Under the pieces are notes generated by a model. The model had not been told where the DNA came from. It worked only from the letters and a program-made list of their open reading frames with translations, and ran no database searches. 64,000 nucleotides of DNA from contig OOHM01000002.1 in assembly GCA_900320405.1 (NCBI GenBank), positions 62,001 through 126,000 on the forward strand, written 5' to 3'. This stretch comes from an uncultured Pseudomonadota bacterium (GTDB lineage: Bacteria; Pseudomonadota; Alphaproteobacteria; Rs-D84). The position numbers were made by a program, and so were the translations under genes. The stretch's first letter is position 1. The number at the start of each line of letters is the position of its first letter. Below are positions 26,999 through 38,286 of the stretch, piece by piece.

Positions 26999-28650
26999 TG
27001 TTGGCGCGACAAATGAAAACAGATGAAAAAAATATTTTAGAAAAAAAAACTGATTCTAAAAAACCGTCTGTGCCGGCGGGGTTAGAGCACGCAGATAATA
27101 AAGAAATAGTTGAATATTTATTTGCAGAAGATAATCATTTGTTGACTGCACCGGGTGCGGAATTTGAATTACCAAAAGAAACCCAGGGTTTGTTGGCATA
27201 CTTTTCCGGTGGGTGTCTTATTATTTCGCGCACGCATCGATATGATGGACGCGTGTTGGCATTTATGGATTTATTGCGCAAAAAAAATCGTCCTATGCGC
27301 ATACCGTTTTATTCTGATTTGGGTTTAGTTTCGGCAATATATAAACATTATGAAAACAGTTTGGGTGATGGCGGTCGTTCGCGCGTCGATTTTAATAACC
27401 AAATGCAAAAAGATTTTGTTGATATTATTGCCAAGGCTGCCGCACAAAAGGTTTCAGATATTCATATCGAGGTTGCAGACCAAACAACAATCTATTTTCG
27501 TATAGACGGCAGTATGCAACCTGTTTTGGAATTTAATGCGGGGTGGGGCGAATCTTTTGTCCGTGCGGCATTTGCGTCGGCCGATATTTCAAATGCAAAC
27601 TATGCACAAAATGAATATCAATCGGCACAAAAAGACGGAAGAACACCGCTGCGTGGAACCAAAGATTTATATTTACCCCAAGGTGTGTTGAGTATTCGTA
27701 TGCAATTTAATCCGATTGCATTTGGTTCGCGATATGTGGTTATGCGATTGTTATATGATAACCCTTCGGAAAATATTACAACCGAACAAGAATTTGGAAA
27801 ATATGAACAAAAATTATTGCGACGGTTGCGTTCATATCCAACGGGATTGGTTGTTGTTGCCGGTCCAACCAGTTCGGGTAAGTCAACAACACTGGTTCGT
27901 AATATGGTGTTGATGTTAAAAGAGCATAACTATGAAATCAACCTTATTACCGTGGAAGACCCGGTCGAACAAAAGATTTTTGGTGCGCATCAAATTCCGG
28001 TTATAAATACCGCAAATGAAGAACAACGCGAAGCCGAATATACCGAGGCATTGGCCGCCGCGTTGCGCAGTGACCCCGATACATTGATGGTCGGTGAAAT
28101 TCGAACTTTGGCCGCGGCACAATTGACGGTCAAGGGTGCATTGTCGGGGCATAATGTGTGGACGACATTGCACGCGAATTCTGCGATGGCCGCATTGGTG
28201 CGATTATTGGATATGGGGATCGAGGCGTTTAAGTTAAAAGAAGAAACAATGATGCGCGGTTTGGTTTCTATGCGTTTGTTCAAAAGGTTATGCCCGCATT
28301 GTCGAGAAAAATTAAAGAACCATCCGGAATATCCAGAATATGCGCGCGTTATGGATTCTTTTGGTGAATTGGGATTAAACCAGGTTTATGTTCGTGGACC
28401 GGGTTGTGATGCGTGTAATGGTACGGGTACAATGGGTCGTATCAAGGCCGGCGAGATTATTATTACCAACAGTGAATTTTTACGATTGGCGTTGGCGGGT
28501 AATACCGATGCAGCCGTCAAATATTGGTTGGAAGAAATGGACGGTCGCACATTAAAAGAATCTGCGTGTTCGTTAATGTTGCAGGGTATAATCGGTGTTG
28601 ATGAATTGGAACGTTGGGTTGGATTATTAGACAGACCAGGGGTTTATTAA
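26998..28650 (+). CDS. Type IV pilus/type II secretion ATPase (PilQ/GspE family)
   Basis: The hexameric assembly ATPase of the pilus. In 550 residues it has an N-terminal domain, then the ATPase core with Walker A GPTSSGKSTT at about 290, the Asp box VEDPVEQ, Walker B DTLMVGEIRT and the His box HANS, and a four-Cys zinc site (CPHCREKL, CDACNGTG). It is most like the PilQ ATPase of IncI pili by context, not the PilQ secretin of T4a systems. It starts with GTG at 26998 overlapping the previous TAG; the ATG at 27013 is an alternative. Confidence 0.9.
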   Translation: MLARQMKTDEKNILEKKTDSKKPSVPAGLEHADNKEIVEYLFAEDNHLLTAPGAEFELPKETQGLLAYFSGGCLIISRTHRYDGRVLAFMDLLRKKNRPMRIPFYSDLGLVSAIYKHYENSLGDGGRSRVDFNNQMQKDFVDIIAKAAAQKVSDIHIEVADQTTIYFRIDGSMQPVLEFNAGWGESFVRAAFASADISNANYAQNEYQSAQKDGRTPLRGTKDLYLPQGVLSIRMQFNPIAFGSRYVVMRLLYDNPSENITTEQEFGKYEQKLLRRLRSYPTGLVVVAGPTSSGKSTTLVRNMVLMLKEHNYEINLITVEDPVEQKIFGAHQIPVINTANEEQREAEYTEALAAALRSDPDTLMVGEIRTLAAAQLTVKGALSGHNVWTTLHANSAMAALVRLLDMGIEAFKLKEETMMRGLVSMRLFKRLCPHCREKLKNHPEYPEYARVMDSFGELGLNQVYVRGPGCDACNGTGTMGRIKAGEIIITNSEFLRLALAGNTDAAVKYWLEEMDGRTLKESACSLMLQGIIGVDELERWVGLLDRPGVY

Positions 28651-28651
28651 T

Positions 28652-29722
28652 ATGAACAGATTGGAAATATTTTATGCCAAAATGGTTTGTCGGTTAAGTA
28701 ATAACAAACGCATTTCTATTTGGCGTAAATTGGTATCTTTGTTAAAAAATGATTTCACATTGGTAAATGCGTTGAACCGTCTGCAAATGATAGAATCGCG
28801 TGGTGGTGCAAAACCAAACGAACCTTTTGCAATATGTATGCGTGAATGGGAAAAAAATTTGGAACGCGGAATGAGTTTTTCTGAGGCAACGCGCGGATGG
28901 GTTCCCGCCGAAGAAACATTGCTGTTAACATCCGGAAATATGTCCAGTTTGATTGTTGCATTGGAAAATGTCGGGCGGATAATTGTCGCAAATAAAAGAA
29001 TAGGGGGCGCGGTATTCAGTGCGATAGCATATCCAACATTATTGTTGGTTTTGGTTTTTGCAATTATAATTATGGTTGGATTGTATTTGGTTCCGCCGCT
29101 TTCTGCGGTTGCCGGTGATAATATGGTTTGGACCGGTGGCGCATCTTCATTAATATGGTTGTCGAATTTGGCCGGCAATTATTGGCGGGGTTTTTCGATA
29201 GTATTCGTTGTGATGGTGTTTTTTATATGGTGGTCTTTGCCACGGCTGTCGGGTCGTGTGCGTGCGATGTTGGATAATTTGCCACCATGGAATATATATA
29301 AGATTCGTTTATCGGTTAGTTGGATGATGTCACTTTCTGCGATGGTGGCGGCCGGGGTCACAATACCGGATGCAATGCGTATGTTGGCCGATAATTCCAA
29401 TCGGTATCTGCGCCGAATTTTAGAAGAAACATTGCATTATATTGCAAATGGTGACAACCTTGGGAACGCATTACAGAACACGGGTATGGATTTTCCAAAT
29501 AACGAACTTATTGGGGATTTAACAATTTATGCAGATATGAACGATTTTGATGAAAACCTGACACAAATTTCAAATGATTATTTGGAAAATTCGGTCAAAA
29601 AAATCGAATCTGTGGCGGAAACATTGAATACGGTTGGAATATTGCTTATATCCGGTGTTATCGCATGGATTGTTTTGGGTACATTCCAAATGCAAGACCA
29701 AATAACTTCGTTCTTGTCATAA
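28652..29722 (+). CDS. Type IV pilus inner-membrane platform protein (PilR/GspF family)
   Basis: A 356-residue protein with two GspF-type domains, each a helical bundle followed by membrane segments (about 125-150, 175-200 and 330-350). The phrases LWRKLVSLLKNDFTLVNALN at the N-terminus and SATLNTVGILLISGVIAWI-like sequence at the C-terminus fit. It forms the platform that couples the ATPase to pilin extraction. It follows the ATPase by one base and ends the pilus run; no prepilin or prepilin peptidase gene is in the window. Confidence 0.88.
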   Translation: MNRLEIFYAKMVCRLSNNKRISIWRKLVSLLKNDFTLVNALNRLQMIESRGGAKPNEPFAICMREWEKNLERGMSFSEATRGWVPAEETLLLTSGNMSSLIVALENVGRIIVANKRIGGAVFSAIAYPTLLLVLVFAIIIMVGLYLVPPLSAVAGDNMVWTGGASSLIWLSNLAGNYWRGFSIVFVVMVFFIWWSLPRLSGRVRAMLDNLPPWNIYKIRLSVSWMMSLSAMVAAGVTIPDAMRMLADNSNRYLRRILEETLHYIANGDNLGNALQNTGMDFPNNELIGDLTIYADMNDFDENLTQISNDYLENSVKKIESVAETLNTVGILLISGVIAWIVLGTFQMQDQITSFLS

Positions 29723-29726
29723 AAGT

Positions 29727-29755
29727 TTGACAACTTTAATATTTTGTATTAATAG
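29727..29755 (+). promoter_or_regulatory. Possible promoter of the 29790 gene
   Basis: Consensus -35 TTGACA (29727-29732), 17-base spacer, and -10-like TAATAG (29750-29755). It starts five bases after the pilus operon ends, so the following gene is probably transcribed separately. Confidence 0.5.
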
Positions 29756-29789
29756 TAATCTTGATGGTTGTTATATCAAGGGGTTTACT

Positions 29790-30929
29790 ATGAACTTTAT
29801 GGATATGAACGATATTGCGAAAACGATTGTTGAAAATTTGACGGCTTTACCGGTTTTGAGCGCGTTGGCGGGGGAAATCGGTGGAAATTATTTCTATATC
29901 AAACATATTGATGCGAATAATTTTCGTGGATGCGGAAAATATACAGAACTTTTGCGTAATATGGAATATGCCCATGATGCCCCCGATACAGACGCGGCCA
30001 AAGAATTTTGCCGAAACCTGGATTTAATTACAAGTGCGTTTATGTCGACAGACATGTGTGGCATCAAAGAATTGATAAAAAATAAAGATTTGATTTCGGA
30101 TTCGCGTGCGCAATATGATTTAATAAAATCTTTGTTGGTAAATTCGAATAATACATTGGCACGAAAGTATTTATTGGTTGAATTTATAAACAACGAAAAT
30201 GCCGGTATTGATGATTTCGAATATGTTTTGTGTATTGCGTGTTCAAAACGCGTGAAAATGGAAAAGGCAGATGTGCGCATAATCTTTAAGCGTATGTTAA
30301 GTGTTGTTGATAGTGTGTTCAAAAATCGGGATGACCAAGATTTAACCAATGTGGTGAAAAAAACAAAAAATATGTTTTCGTTGGTCGAAAATTATGTTGG
30401 GTGTGATGCAGAAATCGCCAAATTGCGCTGTATATATGGTATGGATACAATTTCCCCAGATGTAGAACATGTTGCAAAAAGTATAAATTTGAACACCATT
30501 GCCGTGACTAAAACATTAAATGAAAACCAAAGTTTAACAAACGAAGTTAAAAAAACACATACCAATACAGAGATTTTATTTCAACGCATTTTGTTTATAC
30601 GAAACGCGTATGTTCAGGTTGTCGAAGAAGACAAAGAAATGAATTTTGATTTTGCAATCCAATATATTAAAGAAATTCAAGATGCTTTTCATCAAATGGC
30701 TTTGGAAAAAAACGGATTAATAAATCAAAATAAAAAACTGGATCATGAAAACCAAAAACTGCGTGAAAAAAATGAAAAATTGACAACAAAAAATACCGAT
30801 TTGAATAAGCAAAATCGATGGTTGAAAAAACGTTGGTTTGATTTGGCCGATTTAGAGAGAAAAAATACGCAATTAAGATTTGAAAATAACATATTAAAAG
30901 AGCGGTTATCTATCGAAAAAGAACATTGA
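29790..30929 (+). CDS. Hypothetical protein with C-terminal coiled coil
   Basis: A 379-residue soluble protein of unknown function. The N-terminal two thirds are helical and contain eight or so cysteines scattered along the chain; the C-terminal 90 residues form a long coiled coil (EKNGLINQNKKLDHENQKL..., rich in heptads and Lys/Glu/Asn). The ATG at 29790 has AAGGGG seven bases upstream; an upstream frame extension from 29727 lacks a ribosome site. It has its own promoter and terminator. I do not recognise a domain. A structural or cytoskeletal role is only suggested by the coiled coil. Confidence 0.75.
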   Translation: MNFMDMNDIAKTIVENLTALPVLSALAGEIGGNYFYIKHIDANNFRGCGKYTELLRNMEYAHDAPDTDAAKEFCRNLDLITSAFMSTDMCGIKELIKNKDLISDSRAQYDLIKSLLVNSNNTLARKYLLVEFINNENAGIDDFEYVLCIACSKRVKMEKADVRIIFKRMLSVVDSVFKNRDDQDLTNVVKKTKNMFSLVENYVGCDAEIAKLRCIYGMDTISPDVEHVAKSINLNTIAVTKTLNENQSLTNEVKKTHTNTEILFQRILFIRNAYVQVVEEDKEMNFDFAIQYIKEIQDAFHQMALEKNGLINQNKKLDHENQKLREKNEKLTTKNTDLNKQNRWLKKRWFDLADLERKNTQLRFENNILKERLSIEKEH

Positions 30930-30952
30930 TTTCGCCAAATAAAATAAAGAAT

Positions 30953-30977
30953 AACACCCAACAGGGTGTTTTCTTAT
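30953..30977 (+). terminator. Terminator after the coiled-coil gene
   Basis: Seven-base-pair stem AACACCC/GGGTGTT (30953-30970, loop AACA) with a TTCTTATATTT tail. Confidence 0.75.
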
Positions 30978-31015
30978 ATTTGATTTTTAATTATAAACGG
31001 GCGGGTGGAAAACCT

Positions 31016-31588
31016 CTAGACCATAAAGGGCAGGTTTTCCAATGTGCCTTCGGCCACACGCAGGTTCACATCAATCATCATAAATACACAATCGGGACTG
31101 GTGGTCACCAAATCGGGATGAAACATATGTGATGACAGCAAGTGGCTGGTGTTCACAGAAATTTTAGTTATTAAATGGTCGTCATCCAAAAGTGTATAAA
31201 TTGGACCAATATCACGCGGAACATTTTGGCCAATTTCGTGTTCGTTTTGTGGGCAACGCAACCCGTCAAATAATGTTTTGATGCGATTATCAATATCTGA
31301 ACGGGGAACACCGATAATTTCCGGGTGCAACATTTGAATATCTAATTCCGCAATCAATTTCAATTTTGGGGTAATAATTGGGTTCCAATCTATGCCGCCA
31401 ACATGACGCGTGATAATTGGACTTTTGGCCGGATTTGGCGCCATATATTGTTTTAATTTATCCCACGGTTGGTGTTCGACCAATTTCTTTAATTGTGGGT
31501 GGAATTGCATACGGATGTCAGATATATGCTGGGCCCGTTTTTTTGGGTTTATTAAAATTTCGCCAAAATACAATAACTTAAATTTCAT
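31016..31588 (-). CDS. RusA-like endonuclease family protein (tentative)
   Basis: A 190-residue protein. The central part reads GVPRSDIDNRIKTLFDGLR and, after a gap, LLDDDHLITKI. This matches the RusA Holliday-junction resolvase pattern D-x-D-N-x-x-K-x-x-x-D-x-L followed by a DD-containing strand, with the acidic residues placed as in the active site. RusA proteins are about 120-140 residues and usually phage-derived; this one has an N-terminal extension. The start codon overlaps the stop of the upstream frameshifted gene (ATGA), so the two form an operon. Its function in DNA repair or recombination is inferred from the motif only. Confidence 0.55.
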   Translation of the reverse strand: MKFKLLYFGEILINPKKRAQHISDIRMQFHPQLKKLVEHQPWDKLKQYMAPNPAKSPIITRHVGGIDWNPIITPKLKLIAELDIQMLHPEIIGVPRSDIDNRIKTLFDGLRCPQNEHEIGQNVPRDIGPIYTLLDDDHLITKISVNTSHLLSSHMFHPDLVTTSPDCVFMMIDVNLRVAEGTLENLPFMV

Positions 31589-31852
31589 TTTGATTCGCCT
31601 TTGCTTTGAATTTCATGAACTTTGGCGATTACGATTTCATCGGCACCAAAGTTTACCTTGGGGGTACTATTTTTTTTACCAGTCACGACAATAACCGGAA
31701 TTTTGGTGTGACGCAGAGAATCTTTTGGGGGGGGCTATCATTAAACCACGCAATTTTTTCATTGCCAATTCAACATCTTCTTTGTCTAATTGGTGTTTTT
31801 TTGCGAACTGGGTCGCCGTCAACAGGTCGTCTTTGGTATATTTTTCTGTCAT
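31585..31852 (-). pseudogene. Small gene frameshifted in a G8/C8 tract
   Basis: The reading frame from the ATG at 31852 (TEKYTKDDLLTATQFAKKHQL...) runs to a tract of eight C on the coding strand (plus-strand G run 31727-31734) and then ends at a premature TAA (at about 31676). With one C fewer, the frame continues as PPKDSLRHTKIPVIVVTGKK and so on to a TGA that overlaps the next start codon (ATGA), the arrangement expected for an intact gene of about 88 residues. So it is either a sequencing slip, a true mutation or a phase-variable tract. The family is not recognised; the N-terminal half looks helical and could bind DNA. Confidence 0.7.
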
Positions 31853-31882
31853 AATTTTTTCCTTTATTTTTTGCCTTTTTCT

Positions 31883-34338
<2,456 letters not shown>

Positions 34339-34339
<1 letters not shown>

Positions 34340-34968
34340 TGTTTGATGCAAAATGGTTTTTTGATTTGGAAAGGCAAATAAAAGATTTGGGCGCGGACAG
34401 TGACGCCCAATCTTTTGATGAAATTCGCGAGATGTTATCACAACCGCGTCGGTTTTCGGCGGATGAGTTTGCGGGCATGTGCGCCTATGTAATCTTGGCG
34501 GGTGGGTTTTCACAAAAAACCGCAAAACGAATTCATAAAAATATTATGGAATATGTTTATAAAAACGGTGCGGATTTTGATGCAATTTTTCAAATGTTTC
34601 ATAATAAAAATAAAGTAAATGCAATTTGTAAAATTTGGGAAAATCGTGCGGAATTTTGCGATGGTTTTTATAAATGCGCAACCGATGATGCGCGGATTGC
34701 ATACCTGACTAAATTGCCACACATTGGAAAAATTACGGCGAATCATTTGGCACGAAATTTGGGTATTGATGTGGTTAAATATGATGTTTGGATTCGGCGA
34801 TTGGGCGCGCAATACGGCGGAATCCGCCGTACAGATGAATTAACACCGGAAATAAAACGGGCGTGTGATGATATGTTTTCACATATGGTGCGTGAAACGA
34901 ATTTGCCCCGCGGTTATATAGATGTAGTTCTTTGGAAGGCATCGCAAATTGGTTTAATAAAGTTATAG
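34339..34968 (+). CDS. HhH-GPD-type DNA glycosylase-like protein
   Basis: A 209-residue all-helical protein. Residues about 125-150 read LPHIGKITANHLARNLGIDVVKYDVWIRRL, which is a helix-hairpin-helix (L-P-x-I-G-x-x-T-A) followed by the conserved Asp of the HhH-GPD superfamily (in V-K-Y-D-V-W-I-R-R). The catalytic Lys of bifunctional members (as in Nth/OGG1) is not evident at its usual place, so it may be monofunctional, like AlkA or Tag. The start overlaps the gyrB stop by one base (TAATG) and ung follows, so a base-excision pair is co-transcribed with gyrase. The substrate is unknown. Confidence 0.7.
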
Positions 34969-34977
34969 GTGGCAAAA

Positions 34978-35643
34978 ATGGATGTGAAAATAGAAGAATC
35001 TTGGAAATCTGTTTTGGCGGATGAATTTGATAAAGAATATTTTATTCGCCTGACCGATTTTGTGCGCGGGGAATATTTGGCGGGCAAAAAAATTTATCCG
35101 GCGGCAAAAAATATATTTAATGCATTTAATTTATGTCCATTTGATTCTGTGCGTGTTGTGATTATTGGCCAAGACCCATATCATGAACCCGGCCAGGCAC
35201 ACGGTCTATGCTTTTCGGTGCCGGACGGAATTACGCCACCACCATCGTTGGTAAATATTTATAAAGAAATTGAAAATGATTTGGGTCGCTCCAGTTCAAC
35301 ACATGGCGATTTAAGCAGTTGGGCGCGTCAGGGTGTTTTATTATTAAATTCCACACTAACAGTTGCGGCACATTTGGCCGCATCACACGCCGGGCGGGGG
35401 TGGGAACAATTTACCGACGCGGTGATTCGTGCATTGGCAGAACACAGGCAGGGGCTGGTTTATATGCTGTGGGGTTCGTATGCACAAAGAAAGGCAGAAT
35501 TTGTAGATGAATCAAAAAATTTGGTTTTGAAAAGTGTTCACCCATCGCCACTTTCTGCGCATCGCGGTTTTTTTGGCAATCATCACTTTTCCCGTGCAAA
35601 TGAATACATAGCCGCGCACGGCGGAAAACCAATTGAGTGGTAA
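34978..35643 (+). CDS. ung: Uracil-DNA glycosylase
   Basis: Family 1 UDG that removes uracil from DNA. The 221-residue protein has the water-activating loop GQDPYHEPGQAHGLCFSV with catalytic Asp, the LLLNSTLTV segment, and the HPSPLSAHRGFFGNHHFS motif with the catalytic His. Length is typical. The ATG at 34978 is chosen because AGGTGG lies upstream; a GTG at 34969 is in frame. It is the third gene of the gyrB operon, followed by a terminator. Confidence 0.95.
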   Translation: MDVKIEESWKSVLADEFDKEYFIRLTDFVRGEYLAGKKIYPAAKNIFNAFNLCPFDSVRVVIIGQDPYHEPGQAHGLCFSVPDGITPPPSLVNIYKEIENDLGRSSSTHGDLSSWARQGVLLLNSTLTVAAHLAASHAGRGWEQFTDAVIRALAEHRQGLVYMLWGSYAQRKAEFVDESKNLVLKSVHPSPLSAHRGFFGNHHFSRANEYIAAHGGKPIEW

Positions 35644-35658
35644 TTTAGTGATTGGTTC

Positions 35659-35685
35659 AACCGGCGGAAACCGCCGGTTTTTTAT
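35659..35685 (+). terminator. Terminator of the gyrB-ung operon
   Basis: Nine-base-pair GC-rich stem (35659-35667 with 35671-35679, loop AAA) followed by TTTTTTAT. Confidence 0.9.
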
Positions 35686-35706
35686 GTGCAACTGGTCGAT
35701 TTAATC

Positions 35707-35795
35707 GTACCTTTTTGTCCAGTACTTTTTTCAAAAATTATTTTCAGTAATTTCAATATGTTAGAATTTAGCATAAGTACTGGTCAAAAAGGTAC
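35707..35795. repeat. Long inverted repeat upstream of a secreted-protein gene
   Basis: Arms of 21 bases (35707-35727 and 35775-35795) match at 20 positions and are separated by 47 AT-rich bases. Each arm contains GTACC and AGTACT. The right arm lies where the -35 region of the gene at 35846 would be (a TAATATAAG box follows at about 35806-35815), so it may be an operator or a small insertion relic. Confidence 0.7.
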
Positions 35796-35845
35796 CTTTA
35801 ATGCCATAATATAAGTGTATAAAACAAGCACAAAAAGGAAGGGAT

Positions 35846-36556
35846 ATGAGGATTCCAATTTTAACATTCGGTGCAATAGCATCAATATTAACAATAAATT
35901 TAGTTATGGCGGATACGGTTGTCACTTCACGCAACTATGTAGATACCCAAGACGCATTAAAGCAGGATAAAATTACCGCCGGAACCACGGGTAATGTTGT
36001 TCTGTATAACGGCACGCAAAACGGTCAAACACAATTTAGTGAACGCGCGATTTATGATGGAACAAACGATTATGATGAAACAACCGACGCAAATAAATTG
36101 ATTACCGCCGGTGCGGTGGATGGTATGGTTGGCGATGTATATGATTATGTAGATGACGAGATTTCTAATATTCCGGCCCCAGAATTGCCGACCGGTAACC
36201 CAGATTATGTTGTCACATATGATGAAAATGGCGATATTGGTGGAGAAAGAGGAATTTATGATCTAACTAATGAATATGAATATGGCCAATATGATGCATC
36301 AACCGATGCGAGTAAGTTAGTGACGACCGGTACTTTGCATTATTTGCCCGAAGCCAGAGTTACAAAAAAATGGTGCTATCAATATACCCAAAATATGCCA
36401 GCAACCGATGAAAATTGTTTACTATGGAAACTTGTTGATTACCCAATTCGTGCAATACAGTGTAATGTTGATTCCGATTGTTATAATCTTTTGCCTGGTT
36501 GTGACTATCCTACAGGCGGGGAATGTAATCATGGTATGTGTGTATGTGGTGAATAA
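35846..36556 (+). CDS. Secreted repeat protein with Cys-rich C-terminus
   Basis: A 236-residue exported protein (signal peptide to about 22, ending VMA). The mature part begins TVVTSRNYVDTQDALKQDKI and contains two diverged copies of a unit: about 65-100 (ERAIYDGTNDYDETTDANKL) and about 135-170 (ERGIYDLTNEYEYGQYDAST ... DASKLVTTG). The last 35 residues carry eight Cys in a small disulphide-type module (CNVDSDCYNLLPGCDYP then CNHGMCVCG), resembling eukaryote-like Cys-rich EB modules. It is a probable surface or periplasmic protein. The start has AAGGAAGGG. It has its own promoter region (long inverted repeat) and terminator. Confidence 0.75.
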   Translation: MRIPILTFGAIASILTINLVMADTVVTSRNYVDTQDALKQDKITAGTTGNVVLYNGTQNGQTQFSERAIYDGTNDYDETTDANKLITAGAVDGMVGDVYDYVDDEISNIPAPELPTGNPDYVVTYDENGDIGGERGIYDLTNEYEYGQYDASTDASKLVTTGTLHYLPEARVTKKWCYQYTQNMPATDENCLLWKLVDYPIRAIQCNVDSDCYNLLPGCDYPTGGECNHGMCVCGE

Positions 36557-36558
36557 AC

Positions 36559-36581
36559 ACCGCCCGTTTGGGCGGTTTTTT
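36559..36581 (+). terminator. Terminator after the secreted repeat protein
   Basis: Stem ACCGCCC/GGGCGGT (36559-36576, loop GTTT) followed by TTTTTA. The gap 36582-36616 has repeated ACTAAC-like words and no gene. Confidence 0.88.
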
Positions 36582-36616
36582 ACTAACTACTATTCACTAA
36601 CACTAACCACTTATTA

Positions 36617-37183
36617 CTAAAAATTATAATTCACGCCCAATCCATAAAATGCGTATGAATAGTTTTCATCGGCGGTGTTGCCGTTCGAAAAGTGGTGCAT
36701 AAATATTTCAAATCCCCATTTATCGTTTATGTGCCAACCGGCAATAACCTTAAACTGAAACAATAACTTGGCGCCCAATCTTTCATTCTGTTGTGCCTGC
36801 ATACCAACGCCTGCACCAGCCGCAACATAGAAATTCTTGTATTCGGAAAGTCGCACATCGCCCGACAGCATAACCATTGGAATGGTATAATCGCGCCAAT
36901 GCCAACCATATTTGTCGCCGTATCCCAATGTTTGATTAATGCTTAACGATTGGCGCGCAGGAACACCAAAGAAAGTCGTTGGTTGTGAATATTGCAAACT
37001 GAACAAATTAAACGGAACGAATTGATTTGGTGGGGGTAATATGAAACCGCTGTTTATACCCTGGCCAACATTAAACGATAATTGATTTTTATAAAGTCCG
37101 GTAAAAGTGTTTTTGCCGTCCGCCGCAAACGCGGACATACCGGTAAATACCAAAACAGACAAGACGGCGACAAAACTCCTCAT
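36617..37183 (-). CDS. PagL-like lipid A deacylase / acyloxyacyl hydrolase family
   Basis: A 188-residue outer-membrane beta-barrel with a signal peptide (to about 21, SAFA). The last third reads FEIFMHHFSNGNTADENYSYAFYGLGVNYNF-like: the H-x-S-N element is the catalytic His-Ser of PagL-type 3-O-deacylases, and it ends in the C-terminal aromatic (F) of an OMP barrel. PagL removes a 3-O acyl chain from lipid A in the outer membrane. Length is right for an eight-strand barrel. The ATG at 37183 is chosen because a promoter with TATAAT sits nine bases upstream, suggesting a leaderless mRNA; a GTG at 37201 is in frame. Confidence 0.8.
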   Translation of the reverse strand: MRSFVAVLSVLVFTGMSAFAADGKNTFTGLYKNQLSFNVGQGINSGFILPPPNQFVPFNLFSLQYSQPTTFFGVPARQSLSINQTLGYGDKYGWHWRDYTIPMVMLSGDVRLSEYKNFYVAAGAGVGMQAQQNERLGAKLLFQFKVIAGWHINDKWGFEIFMHHFSNGNTADENYSYAFYGLGVNYNF

Positions 37184-37192
37184 TGAAATGAT

Positions 37193-37220
37193 ATTATACA
37201 CCTTTTTTATAATTATTCAA
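37193..37220 (-). promoter_or_regulatory. Promoter of the PagL-like gene, leaderless
   Basis: Minus-strand -35 TTGAAT (37215-37220), 16-base spacer, -10 TATAAT (37193-37198). The ATG is nine bases after the -10, so transcription would start at or very near the start codon. No Shine-Dalgarno is placed correctly. Confidence 0.65.
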
Positions 37221-37327
37221 ATTGTATTGTTTTTTGTGCGACCAGAATAAAATCACAGGATTTGCACCAATAACATAAATTCTTGCATTTGGAAAATTGT
37301 TTGTTATAATCGGTTCAGTTTTCGTAT

Positions 37328-37402
37328 GGCGGCGTAGCTCAGTGGTAGAGCAGAGGAATCATAATCCTTTGGTCAGGGGTCCGAATCCCTTCGCCGCTAC
37401 CA
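37328..37402 (+). tRNA. Elongator tRNA-Met(CAU)
   Basis: A 75-base cloverleaf with encoded CCA; GGCGGCG/CGCCGCT acceptor and loop ATCATAA with anticodon CAT. The sequence resembles alphaproteobacterial elongator tRNA-Met, though tRNA-Ile(CAU), which needs lysidine, cannot be fully excluded. The T loop is TCCGAAT, that is C at position 55 instead of the usual T. Confidence 0.85.
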
Positions 37403-37512
37403 TTTGTTTCCGCTTCGCTCCGTCACGATTTTTATCGGGCGGGGCGATGTGATTTTAATGACGAAAAGGTCGAATTTGTGGTTCAGAAACAGATGAAAAA
37501 TAATTTTATTTT

Positions 37513-38286
37513 ATGGTGAATCGTATGAATAGAGAAGAAATTATAAAAATGTTGTACGCGGCGGCGGACGATAAACACAAGAATTATAATGCGGCCATAA
37601 TAACAACCGTGGATAAAGACAGGTTTATTGGGGTTCGAACACCCGAGTTGCGTGCGATGGCGGTCGATATGCTGGGGTGGGGCAATTGGCACAATTTTAT
37701 CGCGGATGTGCCGCATCATTTCTTTGAAGAAAATCAATTGCACGCGTTTATAATTTCCGAGATTTATGATTTCGATTTTGTGGTGCATGCAGTTGATGAA
37801 TTCTTGCCATACATTGATAATTGGGCAACATGTGACCAAATGTCCCCGAAAATTTTTGCAGAAAAGCCGGAAAAATTGCTGCCCTATATAAGAAAATGGA
37901 TAAAATCAAAACACGAATATACGGTGCGTTTTGCGATAGTTTGCCTTATGCGGTATTTTCTGACAGAAAATTTTAATGAAAAATACGCCAAAATGGTCGC
38001 AAGAATTAAATCTAAAGAATACTATGTAAATATGGCCCAGGCGTGGTATTTCGCGACCGCCGCCGCCAAACAATTTGATGCGGTATACCCATATTTTGCC
38101 GATTTGAAGGATTGGGTGTTACTGCGTGCCATAGAAAAAGCTATATCTTCCTATCGCGTAAGCGGTATACATAAATTACAATTAAAGCGCTTACGAAGAA
38201 GGATGCAAAATGAACAATTTGATCCAGATGATGAAGAATCGTCGTTCGATATACAAACTGAACAAGATTTTGCCGGTGTTTCCTGA
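37513..38286 (+). CDS. AlkD-like DNA alkylation repair protein
   Basis: A 257-residue helical-repeat protein. The phrases FIGVRTPELRAMA, PYIDNWATCDQMSPKIF and WIKSKHEYTVRFAIVCLMRYF match the DNA_alkylation (AlkC/AlkD HEAT-repeat) family, including the W-x-x-x-D-x-x motif around NWATCDQM that cradles the alkylated base in AlkD. The start could also be the ATG at 37525. The C-terminal 25 residues overlap the next gene by 77 bases, an unusually long overlap, so the tail may be poorly conserved. It repairs N-alkylated bases in the family; the substrate here is not known. Confidence 0.8.
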   Translation: MVNRMNREEIIKMLYAAADDKHKNYNAAIITTVDKDRFIGVRTPELRAMAVDMLGWGNWHNFIADVPHHFFEENQLHAFIISEIYDFDFVVHAVDEFLPYIDNWATCDQMSPKIFAEKPEKLLPYIRKWIKSKHEYTVRFAIVCLMRYFLTENFNEKYAKMVARIKSKEYYVNMAQAWYFATAAAKQFDAVYPYFADLKDWVLLRAIEKAISSYRVSGIHKLQLKRLRRRMQNEQFDPDDEESSFDIQTEQDFAGVS

